Shown here in pieces: positions 33,713 through 43,636 of a DNA stretch of 64,000 nt. The stretch comes from Gammaproteobacteria bacterium (lineage in GTDB: Bacteria; Pseudomonadota; Gammaproteobacteria; Steroidobacterales; Woeseiaceae), in the NCBI GenBank assembly GCA_029862045.1, contig JAOTYE010000002.1:1-64000 (forward strand), in the 5' to 3' direction. The stretch's first letter is position 1; each line of letters opens with the position of its first letter. The position numbers and the translations under genes were made by a program. Under the pieces are notes generated by a model, which was not told the origin of the DNA, ran no database searches, and was given only the letters and a program-made list of their open reading frames with translations.

Positions 33713-36442
33713 TCAATCATATGCATCAAACGCAGCGGCGAGCTTGGCGGCACTAGTCTCTCGCAACGCTGCACACAATCGAACACTTTCGGTTGCCTGC
33801 GCAAGGTCTCTTTCGTAACCCGGAAGCTCGTCGGCGTAAGAGATAACGAATTCCCGCCATTCATCTGCTTTCTCAACGGTACAAAAAGCGTTACCTAAGG
33901 ATGGCAGGATGCTTCCGGTCAGGCCTCCCGGCAACAACTTCAAGACTGCTTCGGTATTTTGCCTTACCCAGTCATAGGTCGATTGGGTAGTGGCTTGCCG
34001 TACCATCTGGCGAAATACGATGCTTCGAAATTCCGACCCTTTGAATGTGCCCGCCAACAATGCAGCCTGCAGCTTTTGTACAAGCGCGGGTTCCTCGACC
34101 CTGGCCAGGGCGCCTGTTGCGGCACGACGAAATGTGGGGTCCTCAGAACTCTTGGTTTTCTCGAGTAACAAATCGAAGAATGATTCGCCGAGGTCCTGTA
34201 CGCCAACAGAGAGTATCGTCTCGAGCTGACTTGCCGGCGCGGCCGACGGATCGGCGTTGCCGTTTAGTCCGATCGCTGTCGCTGCTTGTTCGGCGAGCGG
34301 CTCGCGCATCGTCGCGTCTTTGGCGATGACGATGAGGAATCGCTGCATGCGTCGCTGTAGAAGGTCCGAACCGGAGTCCGACGCATTGTCGAGCTGCAGA
34401 AAGCGAGGACCCACGATTGCGCGGTATGCCTGCTGTACGACGTCCAGTTGGTCCTCGTCGAGAATGTTGGCAATTCCCTCCAGGTACACGGTGGCCGTAT
34501 CGGCAACATCCCATGCGCCGTGGTCAACGAGGGCCGCCATTCCAGAAACGTACGTCTCAGGCGAAACCAACCCCGCCCTGAACCCGGCATCGAGACTGTC
34601 TGCGAGAACAAGCGCCTCAGCTGGCGGAAGGCCCGATGCTTCTGCAAGCAAGACTCCCCAGGCGGATTCGTCCATTGAAAAGCGGTAGTACCCGGCACCG
34701 TCAGCATTCGGATGCACCCATGCAGGACAACTACCGGCGTCGAGGTTAATTGACTGTTCTTTGTTACTCAGCAGTGCGCAGCTGGTTTTTTCTTCACCAT
34801 CGGTAGCAAAAGAAACGCACATCGGGATGTGCCATGCACTCGCGTCGGGATCGATCGTTGAGCCAAGTGGTGCGTAACGAGCTTGCCCGACATCAAGACG
34901 CGGGTTTTCTTCATCCTCACAATCGAGCTGCACCGAAAGCAGCGGCACGCCAGCCTGTTGAATAAACGACTTGAACGCAGCCTCTATTTCCACACGTTCC
35001 GTTCCCTCCGCGAGTGATGCGATGAAATCCTCGGCAGTAGCGGTGCCGTCTGCATGTCGATCCATGTGTAAGCGAACACCGGACCTGAATCGATCCTCTC
35101 CAACGTATTGTTCCAGCATAGCCAGTACGCCGGCGCCCTTTTGATAGGTGATGCCGTCAAAGGCACCGTCGATCTTGTCGTTGTGGTCGATTGGTTCACG
35201 AATCTCGCGTGCCGATGCCAGAGAATCGTTTGCCATCGCGCCAAGAGCGCCTTTCAGCAGTTCCCGGTCGAACTCGCCGTCCGGCCAATAACCCTGTGAC
35301 GCTTTGTATTGCATCCAGGACGCGAACGATTCGTTGAGCCAGATGTCGTTCCACCATTCGGGCGTCACCAAATCGCCAAACCACATGTGCGCCAGTTCAT
35401 GAGCATGCACGGCCGTGTACGAGCGCCGCTGGCCGAGCGGTGAGTCCTCGTCCATCAACACCAGATACTCGTCGTAAACAATCGCGCCTACGTTTTCCAT
35501 TGCGCCGCCAAAACTCTCGGGTACCGCTATGATGTCCAGCTTCCTGTAGGGGTAGGGTGTGCCGAAATATTCCTCGAGTTCGGTCAACAAGCCATCCGTA
35601 TGCTTGAGCGCGTATTCCAGACGGCCACCCAGCCCCCTGGCCGCGATGCCGCGCAGTGGCAATTCACGATCACGTATTGTGTTCGGCGGAATCGTCCCGT
35701 AGTCCACCAGGTCGTAGGGACCGACAGCAAACGCAAGAAGGTAGGTAGGCAACGGACGCGTCGTTTCAAATATATGTCGCACGAACCCGTCACTTAGAGT
35801 TTCGGTTGAAGCTTCGGGCGTTGTTGTCACGACGACATCGTCGGGCCGAGCTACAACAATCAAGTCGAATGGAACCTTGAACCCGGGCTCATCGAATCCT
35901 GGAAACACCTGCCTTGCCGCAATAGCCTGAAATTGGGTTGCGGCATAGGAGTCTTGCCCACGTTCGACTTTAAATAGTGCGTTGACGTCCTTATTAAATG
36001 CTGTGCTGTACGCGAAATGCAGTGTTGCGGGACCTGCCCCGACCGATTGCTCGAGCGTTACCAACGCGACACCGGATGAATGGCGCTCCTCATAGCTGGC
36101 GTCCACTCGATTCGATTGAGCGTCGGTCAAATAGACGTCGCTCACATCCAGATTCTTGCCGTGTAGCCAGAAAGAATCACGCGGCTCGTTGACTACAACA
36201 TCGATCGTGACGTTGCCGGAAAAACGCTCCTGAGAAGGGTCGATTCTGAGTTCGATGCTATAGCGAATCGGCTCGATAGCACGATCGAGCCGTGCAACCG
36301 GCGCTTCGGATTCGTCGCTGGCACTTGAAATTGTCGCGGATGCTTGATCGCCGCGGGAATCGTCCGATTCCGAGCAACCGGTGAGGGTCGCCAGTGAAAC
36401 GGCAATGCAGGTGGCAATTGCCACATTTCTTATTCTTGACAT
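33713..36442 (-). CDS. M1-family metallo-aminopeptidase lipoprotein
   Basis: A 909-residue aminopeptidase starting at ATG 36442 (preceded by GGAAG), with a lipobox at AVSLATLTGC. The exopeptidase motif GGAMENVG lies near residue 308, the zinc site HELAHMWFGD near 345 and the downstream zinc Glu in WLNESFASW near 368. A C-terminal ERAP1-like helical domain from about 600 onward completes the usual four-domain M1 layout. It removes N-terminal residues from peptides. The lipoprotein signal places it in the periplasm or on the surface, unlike cytosolic PepN. Confidence 0.93.
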   Translation of the reverse strand: MSRIRNVAIATCIAVSLATLTGCSESDDSRGDQASATISSASDESEAPVARLDRAIEPIRYSIELRIDPSQERFSGNVTIDVVVNEPRDSFWLHGKNLDVSDVYLTDAQSNRVDASYEERHSSGVALVTLEQSVGAGPATLHFAYSTAFNKDVNALFKVERGQDSYAATQFQAIAARQVFPGFDEPGFKVPFDLIVVARPDDVVVTTTPEASTETLSDGFVRHIFETTRPLPTYLLAFAVGPYDLVDYGTIPPNTIRDRELPLRGIAARGLGGRLEYALKHTDGLLTELEEYFGTPYPYRKLDIIAVPESFGGAMENVGAIVYDEYLVLMDEDSPLGQRRSYTAVHAHELAHMWFGDLVTPEWWNDIWLNESFASWMQYKASQGYWPDGEFDRELLKGALGAMANDSLASAREIREPIDHNDKIDGAFDGITYQKGAGVLAMLEQYVGEDRFRSGVRLHMDRHADGTATAEDFIASLAEGTERVEIEAAFKSFIQQAGVPLLSVQLDCEDEENPRLDVGQARYAPLGSTIDPDASAWHIPMCVSFATDGEEKTSCALLSNKEQSINLDAGSCPAWVHPNADGAGYYRFSMDESAWGVLLAEASGLPPAEALVLADSLDAGFRAGLVSPETYVSGMAALVDHGAWDVADTATVYLEGIANILDEDQLDVVQQAYRAIVGPRFLQLDNASDSGSDLLQRRMQRFLIVIAKDATMREPLAEQAATAIGLNGNADPSAAPASQLETILSVGVQDLGESFFDLLLEKTKSSEDPTFRRAATGALARVEEPALVQKLQAALLAGTFKGSEFRSIVFRQMVRQATTQSTYDWVRQNTEAVLKLLPGGLTGSILPSLGNAFCTVEKADEWREFVISYADELPGYERDLAQATESVRLCAALRETSAAKLAAAFDAYD

Positions 36443-36750
36443 TATTTCTTCCCAGGCGCCGGGCCACACGCTCGATCGCCGACAAAATTTAGCGCATTAT
36501 GCGGCGAATCTCTTGATGTTGCATGACCCATTAGATGCCGGTACTGCGCCATCGGTTGCAAAGGTGTCTCGTGATCCAGGCCAATCAGGCGAAGTGATCG
36601 TCCAAGTGCCGGGAATCTTTCGTCTTTCTCAATTTGCGCGAATTCACAAAAACACTCCTTGATAGTACTGATTTCGGTGTGACCGTGAACCACGTCACAA
36701 GAAATGCGGTCCAATTGCGTTATACCAAAGTCATACGAGGAGCCAGCGAT
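36443..36750. other. 308-base divergent intergenic region
   Basis: No gene is supported here. It should hold the promoters of the leftward aminopeptidase and the rightward unknown gene pair. The only structure I see is an inverted repeat GTGAC-N10-GTCAC at 36679-36698, about 52 bases before the rightward start, which could be an operator. Confidence 0.4.
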
Positions 36751-37383
36751 ATGGGTGATCGATCGAAGCATGATCGTGTAGTACCGGTTCATAATCTTCG
36801 TGACTACTTTCGCACGTCGATAGACGACGTCGTTGCAAAGCAGGGCGTTGAACTGGATCCTCATGCTGCCCATTACGTGGTTAACCTCATTACTCTTTTC
36901 TCTCGCTCCGAAGAGCTGTACGAAGACGACGGCGAATTCTACGGTCTAAAGCCACTGGCACTGATGCTCGCGGATGCGGCCGACGCGCCAAGCCCGGAAG
37001 TGCGCAATCACTCGTTGCAACGCATTGGCGATGTTGCGCTGTTTATTGGTGGGTTCTTCATGGAAAGTCTTGCGAGCAAGGCGGTTGACGTCGACTACTA
37101 CATTTACATGGGTGAAAATGCCTACGGCTCGCTATCCGAAGAAGTTCGTGGCACGTTCCGCGGCAAAGTGTTCGCCGATGTCTACAAGGAACTTGCCGCA
37201 AAATTTCAGATCCTGATTGACGTGCTTAACGAGGTGCGCGATGGGGCCCGCAAAGAGTCCGATATCGATCTGTTGCGAACCTACGAGATATGGCTGAAGA
37301 CCGGCAGCCGGCGGGCCGAGAACCTGCTGCGGCAGCAGGGCATCGTGCCGTTTTCCGATCCCAAAGGCATGCGCCGCCACTAA
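36751..37383 (+). CDS. Conserved-type cytoplasmic protein of unknown function, first of a pair
   Basis: A 210-residue soluble, largely helical protein starting at ATG 36751 with GAGGAG upstream; the longer frame upstream is discarded. It has no signal peptide. Notable segments are LRDYFRTSIDDVVAKQG, YEDDGEFYGLKPLALMLADA and GDVALFIGGFFMESLASKAVDVDYYIYMG; the last has a conserved-looking aromatic cluster. I do not know the family. Its stop lies 1 base before the start of the next gene, so the two are almost certainly translated together. Confidence 0.82.
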   Translation: MGDRSKHDRVVPVHNLRDYFRTSIDDVVAKQGVELDPHAAHYVVNLITLFSRSEELYEDDGEFYGLKPLALMLADAADAPSPEVRNHSLQRIGDVALFIGGFFMESLASKAVDVDYYIYMGENAYGSLSEEVRGTFRGKVFADVYKELAAKFQILIDVLNEVRDGARKESDIDLLRTYEIWLKTGSRRAENLLRQQGIVPFSDPKGMRRH

Positions 37384-37384
37384 A

Positions 37385-38044
37385 ATGCTCTCCAAACTGC
37401 AGCGGCAACTGAGCGACATCTACCAGGTAGATCGTGCTTATGATGTCCGCGATTACCTGATCACCGACTCAACACTTGCAACTATCATCGGCCAGGACGC
37501 GATGATGACCAACACGGACGAGACGCTACTCGTGTCTCAGGACGATGACGGCCTTTCGCTGTCGCTGTTTCTCGACAGCGCGATGCTCGACCGCCTCGAG
37601 TCGGCCAATCCGCTCGATTGTCTTCGTGCCGAGTTACTCGACGACCTTTGGAAAGTGCTCGAGGGCATCAGTCATTTCAATTGCGTGGTGTGGAAAGCGA
37701 CGCAGGATCGTACCGTGACGTTATTGGAGCTGGAACTACAGGGCGAGATCGACAAGTTCGTCAGCACGATGCTGCTGGCGCTGGCCCAGGCCGACAAGGA
37801 GCTGTTGAATGGTTTGCACGGCTGGCTGTTCGGCAACGTTAGTTACCACGACGGCCTCGACGACGAGCAACTAAACCGTTACCAGTCGGCCAACGACTAC
37901 GCTGCACGATTCTGTCATGGCCTGCGGCAGCAACTGATCGACAACGATCAGCTGGCGCTGTCCGAGCTGCGGCAGTTCTATCGCCTGCAGCTATCGGACA
38001 AGATCAGCCACATCCATACCCAGGCCTGGTCGAGGTCTCGCTAA
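37385..38044 (+). CDS. Unknown cytoplasmic protein, second of a pair
   Basis: A 219-residue acidic, soluble protein starting 1 base after the previous stop. It has a mixed N-terminal half (RAYDVRDYLITDSTLATII, TDETLLVSQDDDGLSLSLFLD) and a helical C-terminal half (IDKFVSTMLLALAQADKELLNGLHGWLF). It has no signal, membrane segment or catalytic motif that I recognise. The tight pairing with 36751-37383 suggests that the products act together. No terminator is evident before the next gene. Confidence 0.8.
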   Translation: MLSKLQRQLSDIYQVDRAYDVRDYLITDSTLATIIGQDAMMTNTDETLLVSQDDDGLSLSLFLDSAMLDRLESANPLDCLRAELLDDLWKVLEGISHFNCVVWKATQDRTVTLLELELQGEIDKFVSTMLLALAQADKELLNGLHGWLFGNVSYHDGLDDEQLNRYQSANDYAARFCHGLRQQLIDNDQLALSELRQFYRLQLSDKISHIHTQAWSRSR

Positions 38045-38195
38045 CAAGGCGCAAGACCCTGCTGCGCTGCCTCGCTCAGCGCCTGCTCAATATGGCATCT
38101 GGCTACTTGATCAGTTTTAGTCGGCGATCGCCGCCACAGCTGTTACACTCCGACCGCACCATCAATATCAACAACAAACTTAAAGGGATATATCA

Positions 38196-38648
38196 ATGCG
38201 TATAAGATCAATTCTAGTCAGTATTGCAATGCTAACGGTATCAATGACTGCTTTCGCTGACCTGGAGCCTTATAAGGACTATGACGTTAGCGACGCGGTA
38301 TGGTCTGTAACCACTGTACGGGTCAACGCCAACATGGATGACGCGTATTTGGAGGGTTTAAAGAACACTTGGGTCACAGGTAATAAAGTCGCTAAGGAAC
38401 TGGGCCAGATTGAGAGTTGGTCGATTTTCCGCAGTGACCTGCCGCAAAGTGGGGACTTCAATCTGCTCCTGATCGTGAAATTTGCAAATACTTCGGATCT
38501 TGCACCGAATAAAGAGCGTTATGATACGTTCATGAAAGAATTCGGTGAGGCCAGAAGCAAAGAGACGACAGAATATGCGCAGAAAAATTACCCGGCCATG
38601 CGCGAGCTCACCGGTCAATACCTGATGCGTGAAATCACACTGAAGTAA
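38196..38648 (+). CDS. Small exported protein of unknown function
   Basis: A 150-residue protein with a signal peptide (RIRSILVSIAMLTVSMTAFA) and AAAGGGA upstream. The mature part has a dimeric alpha-beta-barrel-like pattern: VWSVTTVRVNANMDDAYLEGL, then SWSIFRSDLPQSGDFNLLLIVKF, then a helical tail YAQKNYPAMRELTGQYLM. I cannot assign a function. It is a single gene with its own strong terminator. Confidence 0.82.
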   Translation: MRIRSILVSIAMLTVSMTAFADLEPYKDYDVSDAVWSVTTVRVNANMDDAYLEGLKNTWVTGNKVAKELGQIESWSIFRSDLPQSGDFNLLLIVKFANTSDLAPNKERYDTFMKEFGEARSKETTEYAQKNYPAMRELTGQYLMREITLK

Positions 38649-38672
38649 AGTAACGCAAGACAAAGTAAAGAG

Positions 38673-38693
38673 ACCCCGCTACGGCGGGGTTTT
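38673..38693 (+). terminator. Rho-independent terminator
   Basis: ACCCCGC-TACG-GCGGGGT forms a 7-bp stem with a tetraloop and runs into TTT, 24 bases after the stop of the preceding gene. Confidence 0.9.
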
Positions 38694-38830
38694 CTATTTC
38701 GGCTACCGGCGCGAAGTGGATCTTCGGCTTCGTACCAGGCTGAAAATAGCTATACTTCCTGATACTCGCCGGCTTAATGACGAGCAATGCAAGAACCTGC
38801 CGGCAGGTCGCTAATAAAAAGGGGAAAACA

Positions 38831-40363
38831 ATGAAAACCAAACACATTTTTACGTTCATCGCGTGCCTGGCGCTTGTATCGGCCTGCGGACAGCGGGCGG
38901 ACGATAAGGACCCGGCGGCGCCGGACACAGCTGCGTCGGCTGACACTGGTGGCATGGTGTTGCCAGCAACGACGTCTTCAGATGCGGCTCGCGAGTTATA
39001 CATGGCGGGATGGGCTGACTATGAGAACAGCCGATTCAATTCCGCAAACGGCAAGTTTCTGGAAGCAGCGGCCACTGATCCTTCATTTGCCATGGCGCAC
39101 CTGATGGCGTCACTGTCCGCGGCCTCGACGGAGAGTTTTGCCTCAAATCTTAGACAGGCATCGGCGAACAAGGCCGAGGCCACCCGTGGTGAGCAATTGC
39201 TGATCGAGGCGTTTGAGAGGGCATTCGCTTCGGATACGGAAGGCTGGATCGCGGCAGTACAGAAACTGACAGCATTGCATCCGGACTCGTCCCGAGCCTG
39301 GGTGTTTCTTGGAAACGCCTATGCGAATGTGAATAACTCTGCCGATGCCCGGACAGCCTTCAAAAAAGCAATCGAGTTGGACCCGGGTTTAGTACCAGCG
39401 CATATCAATCTTGGCAACAACCTATTGACCCAGGAACCAAAAGATTTCGCCATGGCTGAGAAGCATTTCATGCACGCCGTGGAAATAACCCCCAATGAGC
39501 CCAATCCGCACGATTTGCTGGGTGACGTACATCGCGCTCAGAACAATCTTGAAGCCGCCTACGATGACTACACAAGGGCGGCGGAGTTGGCGCCGGACCT
39601 GGGGTCCGGTTTTCAGCAGCGCGGCCACGTAAATTCGTTTCTTGGGAACTATGACGAGGCACGTGCTGATTACACGCGCTCCGCCGAGCTCGAAGACGCG
39701 CGTGGCAGCAATGCGGGTGGATTTTTCCTGGTCTTTCGAGCCTACGTCAACGTGTATGAGGGCAATATCGACGCAGCGATTGCGGAACTTCGGGAACTTG
39801 CCGCCGGAGCAGATGACGCCTATTCGGAGGGCGCGACGGATCTGAAAGTGAACGCGCTGTCAAATGCTGCGCTGTTCGCAACCGAGGCCGGGGACAGCGA
39901 AGCTGCCAGCGCCGCTATCGCCGCTGCGGCGGCGGTTATGCGACAGCAGGCGGACGACGTCGGTTCCGATGAGCTGCGGGATGCGCAGGAAGCAACGATT
40001 TCCTATATGGAAGGCTTGCTTGCGGCACGCATGGGCGATGCCGAAGGTGCGATAGCCAAGGCAGCGGCGTTTGAGGGCCACGCGGCTTCAAGCAGCAACC
40101 CAAGGAAGCTGGAGCGAATGCATGAGATCCTGGGAATGGCGGCCTACTATCAGAACGACTTTGAAAGTGCGTGCGAGCACTTGGCCGACGGCAACCACCT
40201 GAACAATATGTACACGAAGTACTATCTGGCTCGAGCTCACGAAGCGGCAGGCAATGCAGATGAAGCTGCTCGACTGTATGCAGAACTCGCGGTATGGAAC
40301 TTCAATGGACCTGGGTTCGCAATGTTCCGAAAAGACATTCTAGCCAGGGCGGCGTCCGGCTGA
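38831..40363 (+). CDS. Tetratricopeptide-repeat lipoprotein
   Basis: A 510-residue lipoprotein (ATG 38831; lipobox FIACLALVSAC). From about 150 onward, TPR helical hairpins repeat with the 34-residue pattern, for example SRAWVFLGNAYANVNNSADARTAFKKAIELDPG and PNPHDLLGDVHRAQNNLEAAYDDYTRAAELAPD (quoted here only as markers of two adjacent repeats, residues about 156-188 and 226-258). It is probably a periplasmic scaffold for protein partners. An Ala-rich segment near 370-385 (EAASAAIAAAAAVM) is unusual. A long hairpin follows the stop. Confidence 0.9.
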   Translation: MKTKHIFTFIACLALVSACGQRADDKDPAAPDTAASADTGGMVLPATTSSDAARELYMAGWADYENSRFNSANGKFLEAAATDPSFAMAHLMASLSAASTESFASNLRQASANKAEATRGEQLLIEAFERAFASDTEGWIAAVQKLTALHPDSSRAWVFLGNAYANVNNSADARTAFKKAIELDPGLVPAHINLGNNLLTQEPKDFAMAEKHFMHAVEITPNEPNPHDLLGDVHRAQNNLEAAYDDYTRAAELAPDLGSGFQQRGHVNSFLGNYDEARADYTRSAELEDARGSNAGGFFLVFRAYVNVYEGNIDAAIAELRELAAGADDAYSEGATDLKVNALSNAALFATEAGDSEAASAAIAAAAAVMRQQADDVGSDELRDAQEATISYMEGLLAARMGDAEGAIAKAAAFEGHAASSSNPRKLERMHEILGMAAYYQNDFESACEHLADGNHLNNMYTKYYLARAHEAAGNADEAARLYAELAVWNFNGPGFAMFRKDILARAASG

Positions 40364-40378
40364 TTCGGCGCGCAAAGT

Positions 40379-40410
40379 CAGCCTGCCCGAGTAAGATTGT
40401 GGGCAGGCTG
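40379..40410 (+). terminator. Strong hairpin after the TPR lipoprotein gene, possible terminator
   Basis: CAGCCTGCCC and GGGCAGGCTG form a perfect 10-bp stem around a 12-base loop, 16 bases after the stop. No T run follows, so it may act as an RNA 3'-end stabiliser and not as a classical terminator. Confidence 0.5.
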
Positions 40411-40474
40411 CCCTATCAACCAACCACGGACGCTTGCTCTGCGCCATCAGCATCCCGTCGTCCGCGGTGAAGCC

Positions 40475-41095
40475 ATGAGTTTCTACGAAAATAGAGTTCT
40501 TCCGCATCTGATCAATTTTGCGTGCTCGGCGAAACCCAACCGGAAGCAACGTGAAAAAATCGTACCTCTTGCTGAGGGAGATGTCCTCGAAATTGGCTTC
40601 GGCAGCGGACTAAATCTGCCGTTCTACGATACGCCAAAAGTCCGTAAGATCTGGGGCCTCGAGCCATCGGAGGGAATGCGGAGCAAGGCCCAACCCATGG
40701 TCGATGCGTCAGTTCTGGACGTCGAGTTCATCGATTTGCCCGGAGAGAGCATTCCTCTCGAAGCCAACAGTGTGGATACGGTACTCGTGACCTACACCCT
40801 TTGCACGATAGAAGATGCAGGCGCTGCGCTGGCAGGAATGCGGCGGGTACTGAAACCTGGTGGGAGTCTGCTTTTTTGCGAGCACGGTATTGCGCCCGAC
40901 GAGAATGTGCGTCGCTGGCAGCATCGGCTGAATCCAGCCTGGAGCCGGGTCGCCGGCGGCTGCAACATGAATCGCGACATTCCGGAGCTGATCACGAAAA
41001 GCGGTTTCGAAATAACGGCCGACGAAAGGATGTACATTCCCGGCATCAAGATGCTGTGCTACAACTACTGGGGTAGGGCTAAGGCGGTGCAGTAG
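40475..41095 (+). CDS. Class I SAM-dependent methyltransferase
   Basis: A 206-residue cytoplasmic methyltransferase. The SAM-binding motif I is DVLEIGFGSGLNLPFY near residue 36, the acidic motif II follows in IWGLEPSEGM, and the post-I region is VDTVLVTYTLCTIED. The layout with LKPGGSLLFCEHG and CNMNRDI belongs to the UbiE/phosphatidylethanolamine methyltransferase-like group (Methyltransf_11). The acceptor cannot be told from sequence. ATG 40475 was chosen since the longer frame overlaps the hairpin region. No clear operon partners. Confidence 0.9.
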   Translation: MSFYENRVLPHLINFACSAKPNRKQREKIVPLAEGDVLEIGFGSGLNLPFYDTPKVRKIWGLEPSEGMRSKAQPMVDASVLDVEFIDLPGESIPLEANSVDTVLVTYTLCTIEDAGAALAGMRRVLKPGGSLLFCEHGIAPDENVRRWQHRLNPAWSRVAGGCNMNRDIPELITKSGFEITADERMYIPGIKMLCYNYWGRAKAVQ

Positions 41096-41197
41096 CTACT
41101 ATTGGCGGTCAGCGGACATCATATTGGCTATTGTTTATAGCGCCTACTATGCTGAAGGTGTGCTTCCCTAACAACAAGACTTCATGAGGAGTTACAC

Positions 41198-41527
41198 ATG
41201 GCCCATTATCTGATCGCGCAGGTCAAAGTTAACGACGATAGTTGGATTCCTGACTACGCCGCGAATGTACACGATATTGTGCATCGCCACGGCGGCAAGT
41301 ACCTTTCGCGCAGCGGCAATATCACGACGCTTGAAGGTAACGAATCTACCGCGAATCTCGTCGCAGTCATTGAGTTTCCAACAGGGGATGCGCTGCATGC
41401 GTTCGTCTCGGACCCGGATTACGCACCGTATGCGGCAGCGCGACAGGCGGGTACCGATAGTCACTTTATTGCGATAGACGCAACGGATGCGGCGGGCACG
41501 ATCCCTTACCTGACAGCGGGCGGTTAG
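41198..41527 (+). CDS. DUF1330-family protein
   Basis: A 109-residue small cytoplasmic protein with the DUF1330 dimeric alpha-beta barrel: MAHYLIAQVKVNDDSWIPDY at the start, YLSRSGNITTLEG in the middle and VVIEFP-like AVIEFPTGDALHAFVSDPDY near residue 66. The family function is unknown. ATGAGGAGTT precedes the ATG. The next gene starts with TTG directly after its stop. Confidence 0.88.
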   Translation: MAHYLIAQVKVNDDSWIPDYAANVHDIVHRHGGKYLSRSGNITTLEGNESTANLVAVIEFPTGDALHAFVSDPDYAPYAAARQAGTDSHFIAIDATDAAGTIPYLTAGG

Positions 41528-41980
41528 TTGAGACTGCTGCTGTTCGCGGCTTTTACGATGTTGCTCGGCGCGCCGTTCGGCTCGGCCGTTGCCGAGGACG
41601 ACGCAGCAAGTGCTACTACGGATAGCGGAACATTGATCGTACATGTGGACGGTCTTGAGTCGAGCGATGGCAGCTTGCGATTCGTCATGTTCGATTCGCA
41701 AGAGAACTTTCTGAAGAATGCCGTTCGCGCAGAGGTTATCGAGATCGAAGACCGGCAGGGTACGTGGACTATTGAAGATCTGCCTTATGGCGTGTATGCG
41801 GTGCTTGTGCATCACGACGTTGATGGCAGCGGCGTTATGGAGCGGCACTGGTATGGCAAACCGAAAGAGCCGACGGGTACTTCTAATGACGCACCAGCCA
41901 GGTTTGGTCCGCCAAAGTTCAAGAAGGCGAAGTTCGTATTCGAGGCACCTACTCAAACGATGACGATTGTCGTCAAATAA
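41528..41980 (+). CDS. DUF2141-family exported protein
   Basis: A 150-residue protein with a TTG start at 41528 directly behind the previous stop, and a signal peptide (LLLFAAFTMLLGAPFGSAVA). The mature part is a prealbumin-like/SbsA-type beta sandwich with the DUF2141 pattern: LIVHVDGLESSDGSLRFVMF, LPYGVYAVLVHHDVDGSG and FGPPKFKKAKFVF. The family is found next to outer-membrane and carotenoid-related genes, and function is unproven. Confidence 0.88.
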   Translation: MRLLLFAAFTMLLGAPFGSAVAEDDAASATTDSGTLIVHVDGLESSDGSLRFVMFDSQENFLKNAVRAEVIEIEDRQGTWTIEDLPYGVYAVLVHHDVDGSGVMERHWYGKPKEPTGTSNDAPARFGPPKFKKAKFVFEAPTQTMTIVVK

Positions 41981-42025
41981 TATCGCTCTCCCACTGCGGT
42001 GTAGCTGGCTTTATACTATGGCGCC

Positions 42026-43636
42026 ATGAAAGCCAGCACGCTGCGCATCGGCCATCGTTACCGCCCAAATCGCCTCGCACCGGAGTATGGCGCCATTGTC
42101 ATCGGCTCGGGCATGGGTGGCCTGACGAGTGCGGCGTTACTAAGTGAACTTGGTTGGAAAGTGTGTGTGCTCGAGCAGCACTATACGGCGGGTGGCTACA
42201 CGCATTCCTATGAACGGAATGGCTATGAGTGGGACCCGGGTGTGCATTACATTGGCGATGTCGGCGCCGAGACCCGTACCAAAAAGATGTTCGACTTTCT
42301 CTCGGATGGCAAGCTCGAGTGGGCACCGATGGCCCCGGAATACGATCGTTTTTACGTTGGTGACAAGGTCTTCAACGCCATCGCGGGCAAACAAGAGTTT
42401 CGCGACAATCTGGTCAAGAGCTTCCCGAAAGAAAAAGAAGCTGTAGATCGTTACCTAGATCTCCTTGCCAAGGTCAGTAAGGCAACGTCTGCCTTTGGCT
42501 TTTTGCGAGTCCTGAAGCCCTGGCAACGGTTTTTCGCGAAACCGTTCATCCGCTTGCAACTGCCAAAGGTCTTGTATCGCAGTACCTACGACGTCTTGAG
42601 TGAATTGACCGACGATCAGGACCTGATCGCAACCTTGTGCGGCCAGTGGGGCGATATGGGTCTGCCGCCGAAGCGTTCGGCGTTCATGGCGCACGCGATG
42701 ATCGCGCGGCACTATCTGTACGGCGGTTTCTATCCTGTCGGCGGCAGTTGGCGTATCGCCGCGAGCATCATTCCGAAAATTCAAAAGGCCGGCGGCGAGG
42801 TCTTTACCTATGCCCGCGTGAAAGAAATTCTGGTGGCTGACGGTAAAGTCATGGGCGTCGAGATGACGGACGGCCATCGTAACGAGTGTGCGTGCGTTAT
42901 TTCCTGTGCCGGCGTCCACAACACTTTCGGCAGCCTGGTGCCGGACGATGTGGTCACTGCGGCAGGCTACAAGCAGCTGTTGCCGCGGGTACAGCCGAGC
43001 TTCGCCCACCTTGGCGTGTACATTGGGCTCAAGCAAACGGCCGCAGCCCTCGATATTCCAAAGACGAACTTCTGGATCTATCCGCACAACGATTACGACG
43101 CGGCGGTTGAACAGTTTGCGAATGAAAAGGATGCGCCGTTTCCGGTCGTCTACATCTCGTTTCCATCAGCCAAAGATCCCGACTACCTCAATCGTCATCC
43201 AGGCACCGCAACGATCGAAATCGTCGCGCCCGCACCTTACGAATGGTTTGAGAAGTGGGAGGGCAGCACCTGGGGCAAGCGCGGTGCCGACTACGAGGCG
43301 TTCAAGGGCGAACTCGGTGAGCGCCTGATGCAGTACTTGTACGACAAACTGCCGCAGCTCAACGGCAAGGTGGACTACTACGAAGTCTCGACACCGCAAT
43401 CGACCAATTGGTTCTCCGGTTACCAGCGCGGGGAACTCTATGGCCTTGACCACACCGCGGAACGCTTGCAACAGGATTGGCTTTGCCCGCGCACACGCAT
43501 CCCAGGACTTTGGCTCACTGGTCAGGACACACTCACCTGCGGCGTCACGGGCGCGATGATGGCGGGCATGTCGACGACGATGGCACTGGTGGGGATGCGG
43601 AAGATGAGGCCGTTGATGAAAAAGGTCTACGGGTAG
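42026..43636 (+). CDS. Phytoene-desaturase/retinol-saturase-like FAD oxidoreductase
   Basis: A 536-residue FAD enzyme. The dinucleotide-binding motif [19 protein letters not shown] lies near residue 22, followed by [34 protein letters not shown], here cited for its GG and His-Tyr contacts (residues about 46-80). The C-terminal FAD signature is [21 protein letters not shown] near 498. This form, with a long middle insertion, is closest to all-trans-retinol 13,14-reductases and CrtI/CrtO-type carotenoid enzymes. There is no other carotenoid gene in the window, so the substrate is open. It overlaps the end of the convergent sulfotransferase gene by 10 bases. Confidence 0.9.
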   Translation: MKASTLRIGHRYRPNRLAPEYGAIVIGSGMGGLTSAALLSELGWKVCVLEQHYTAGGYTHSYERNGYEWDPGVHYIGDVGAETRTKKMFDFLSDGKLEWAPMAPEYDRFYVGDKVFNAIAGKQEFRDNLVKSFPKEKEAVDRYLDLLAKVSKATSAFGFLRVLKPWQRFFAKPFIRLQLPKVLYRSTYDVLSELTDDQDLIATLCGQWGDMGLPPKRSAFMAHAMIARHYLYGGFYPVGGSWRIAASIIPKIQKAGGEVFTYARVKEILVADGKVMGVEMTDGHRNECACVISCAGVHNTFGSLVPDDVVTAAGYKQLLPRVQPSFAHLGVYIGLKQTAAALDIPKTNFWIYPHNDYDAAVEQFANEKDAPFPVVYISFPSAKDPDYLNRHPGTATIEIVAPAPYEWFEKWEGSTWGKRGADYEAFKGELGERLMQYLYDKLPQLNGKVDYYEVSTPQSTNWFSGYQRGELYGLDHTAERLQQDWLCPRTRIPGLWLTGQDTLTCGVTGAMMAGMSTTMALVGMRKMRPLMKKVYG

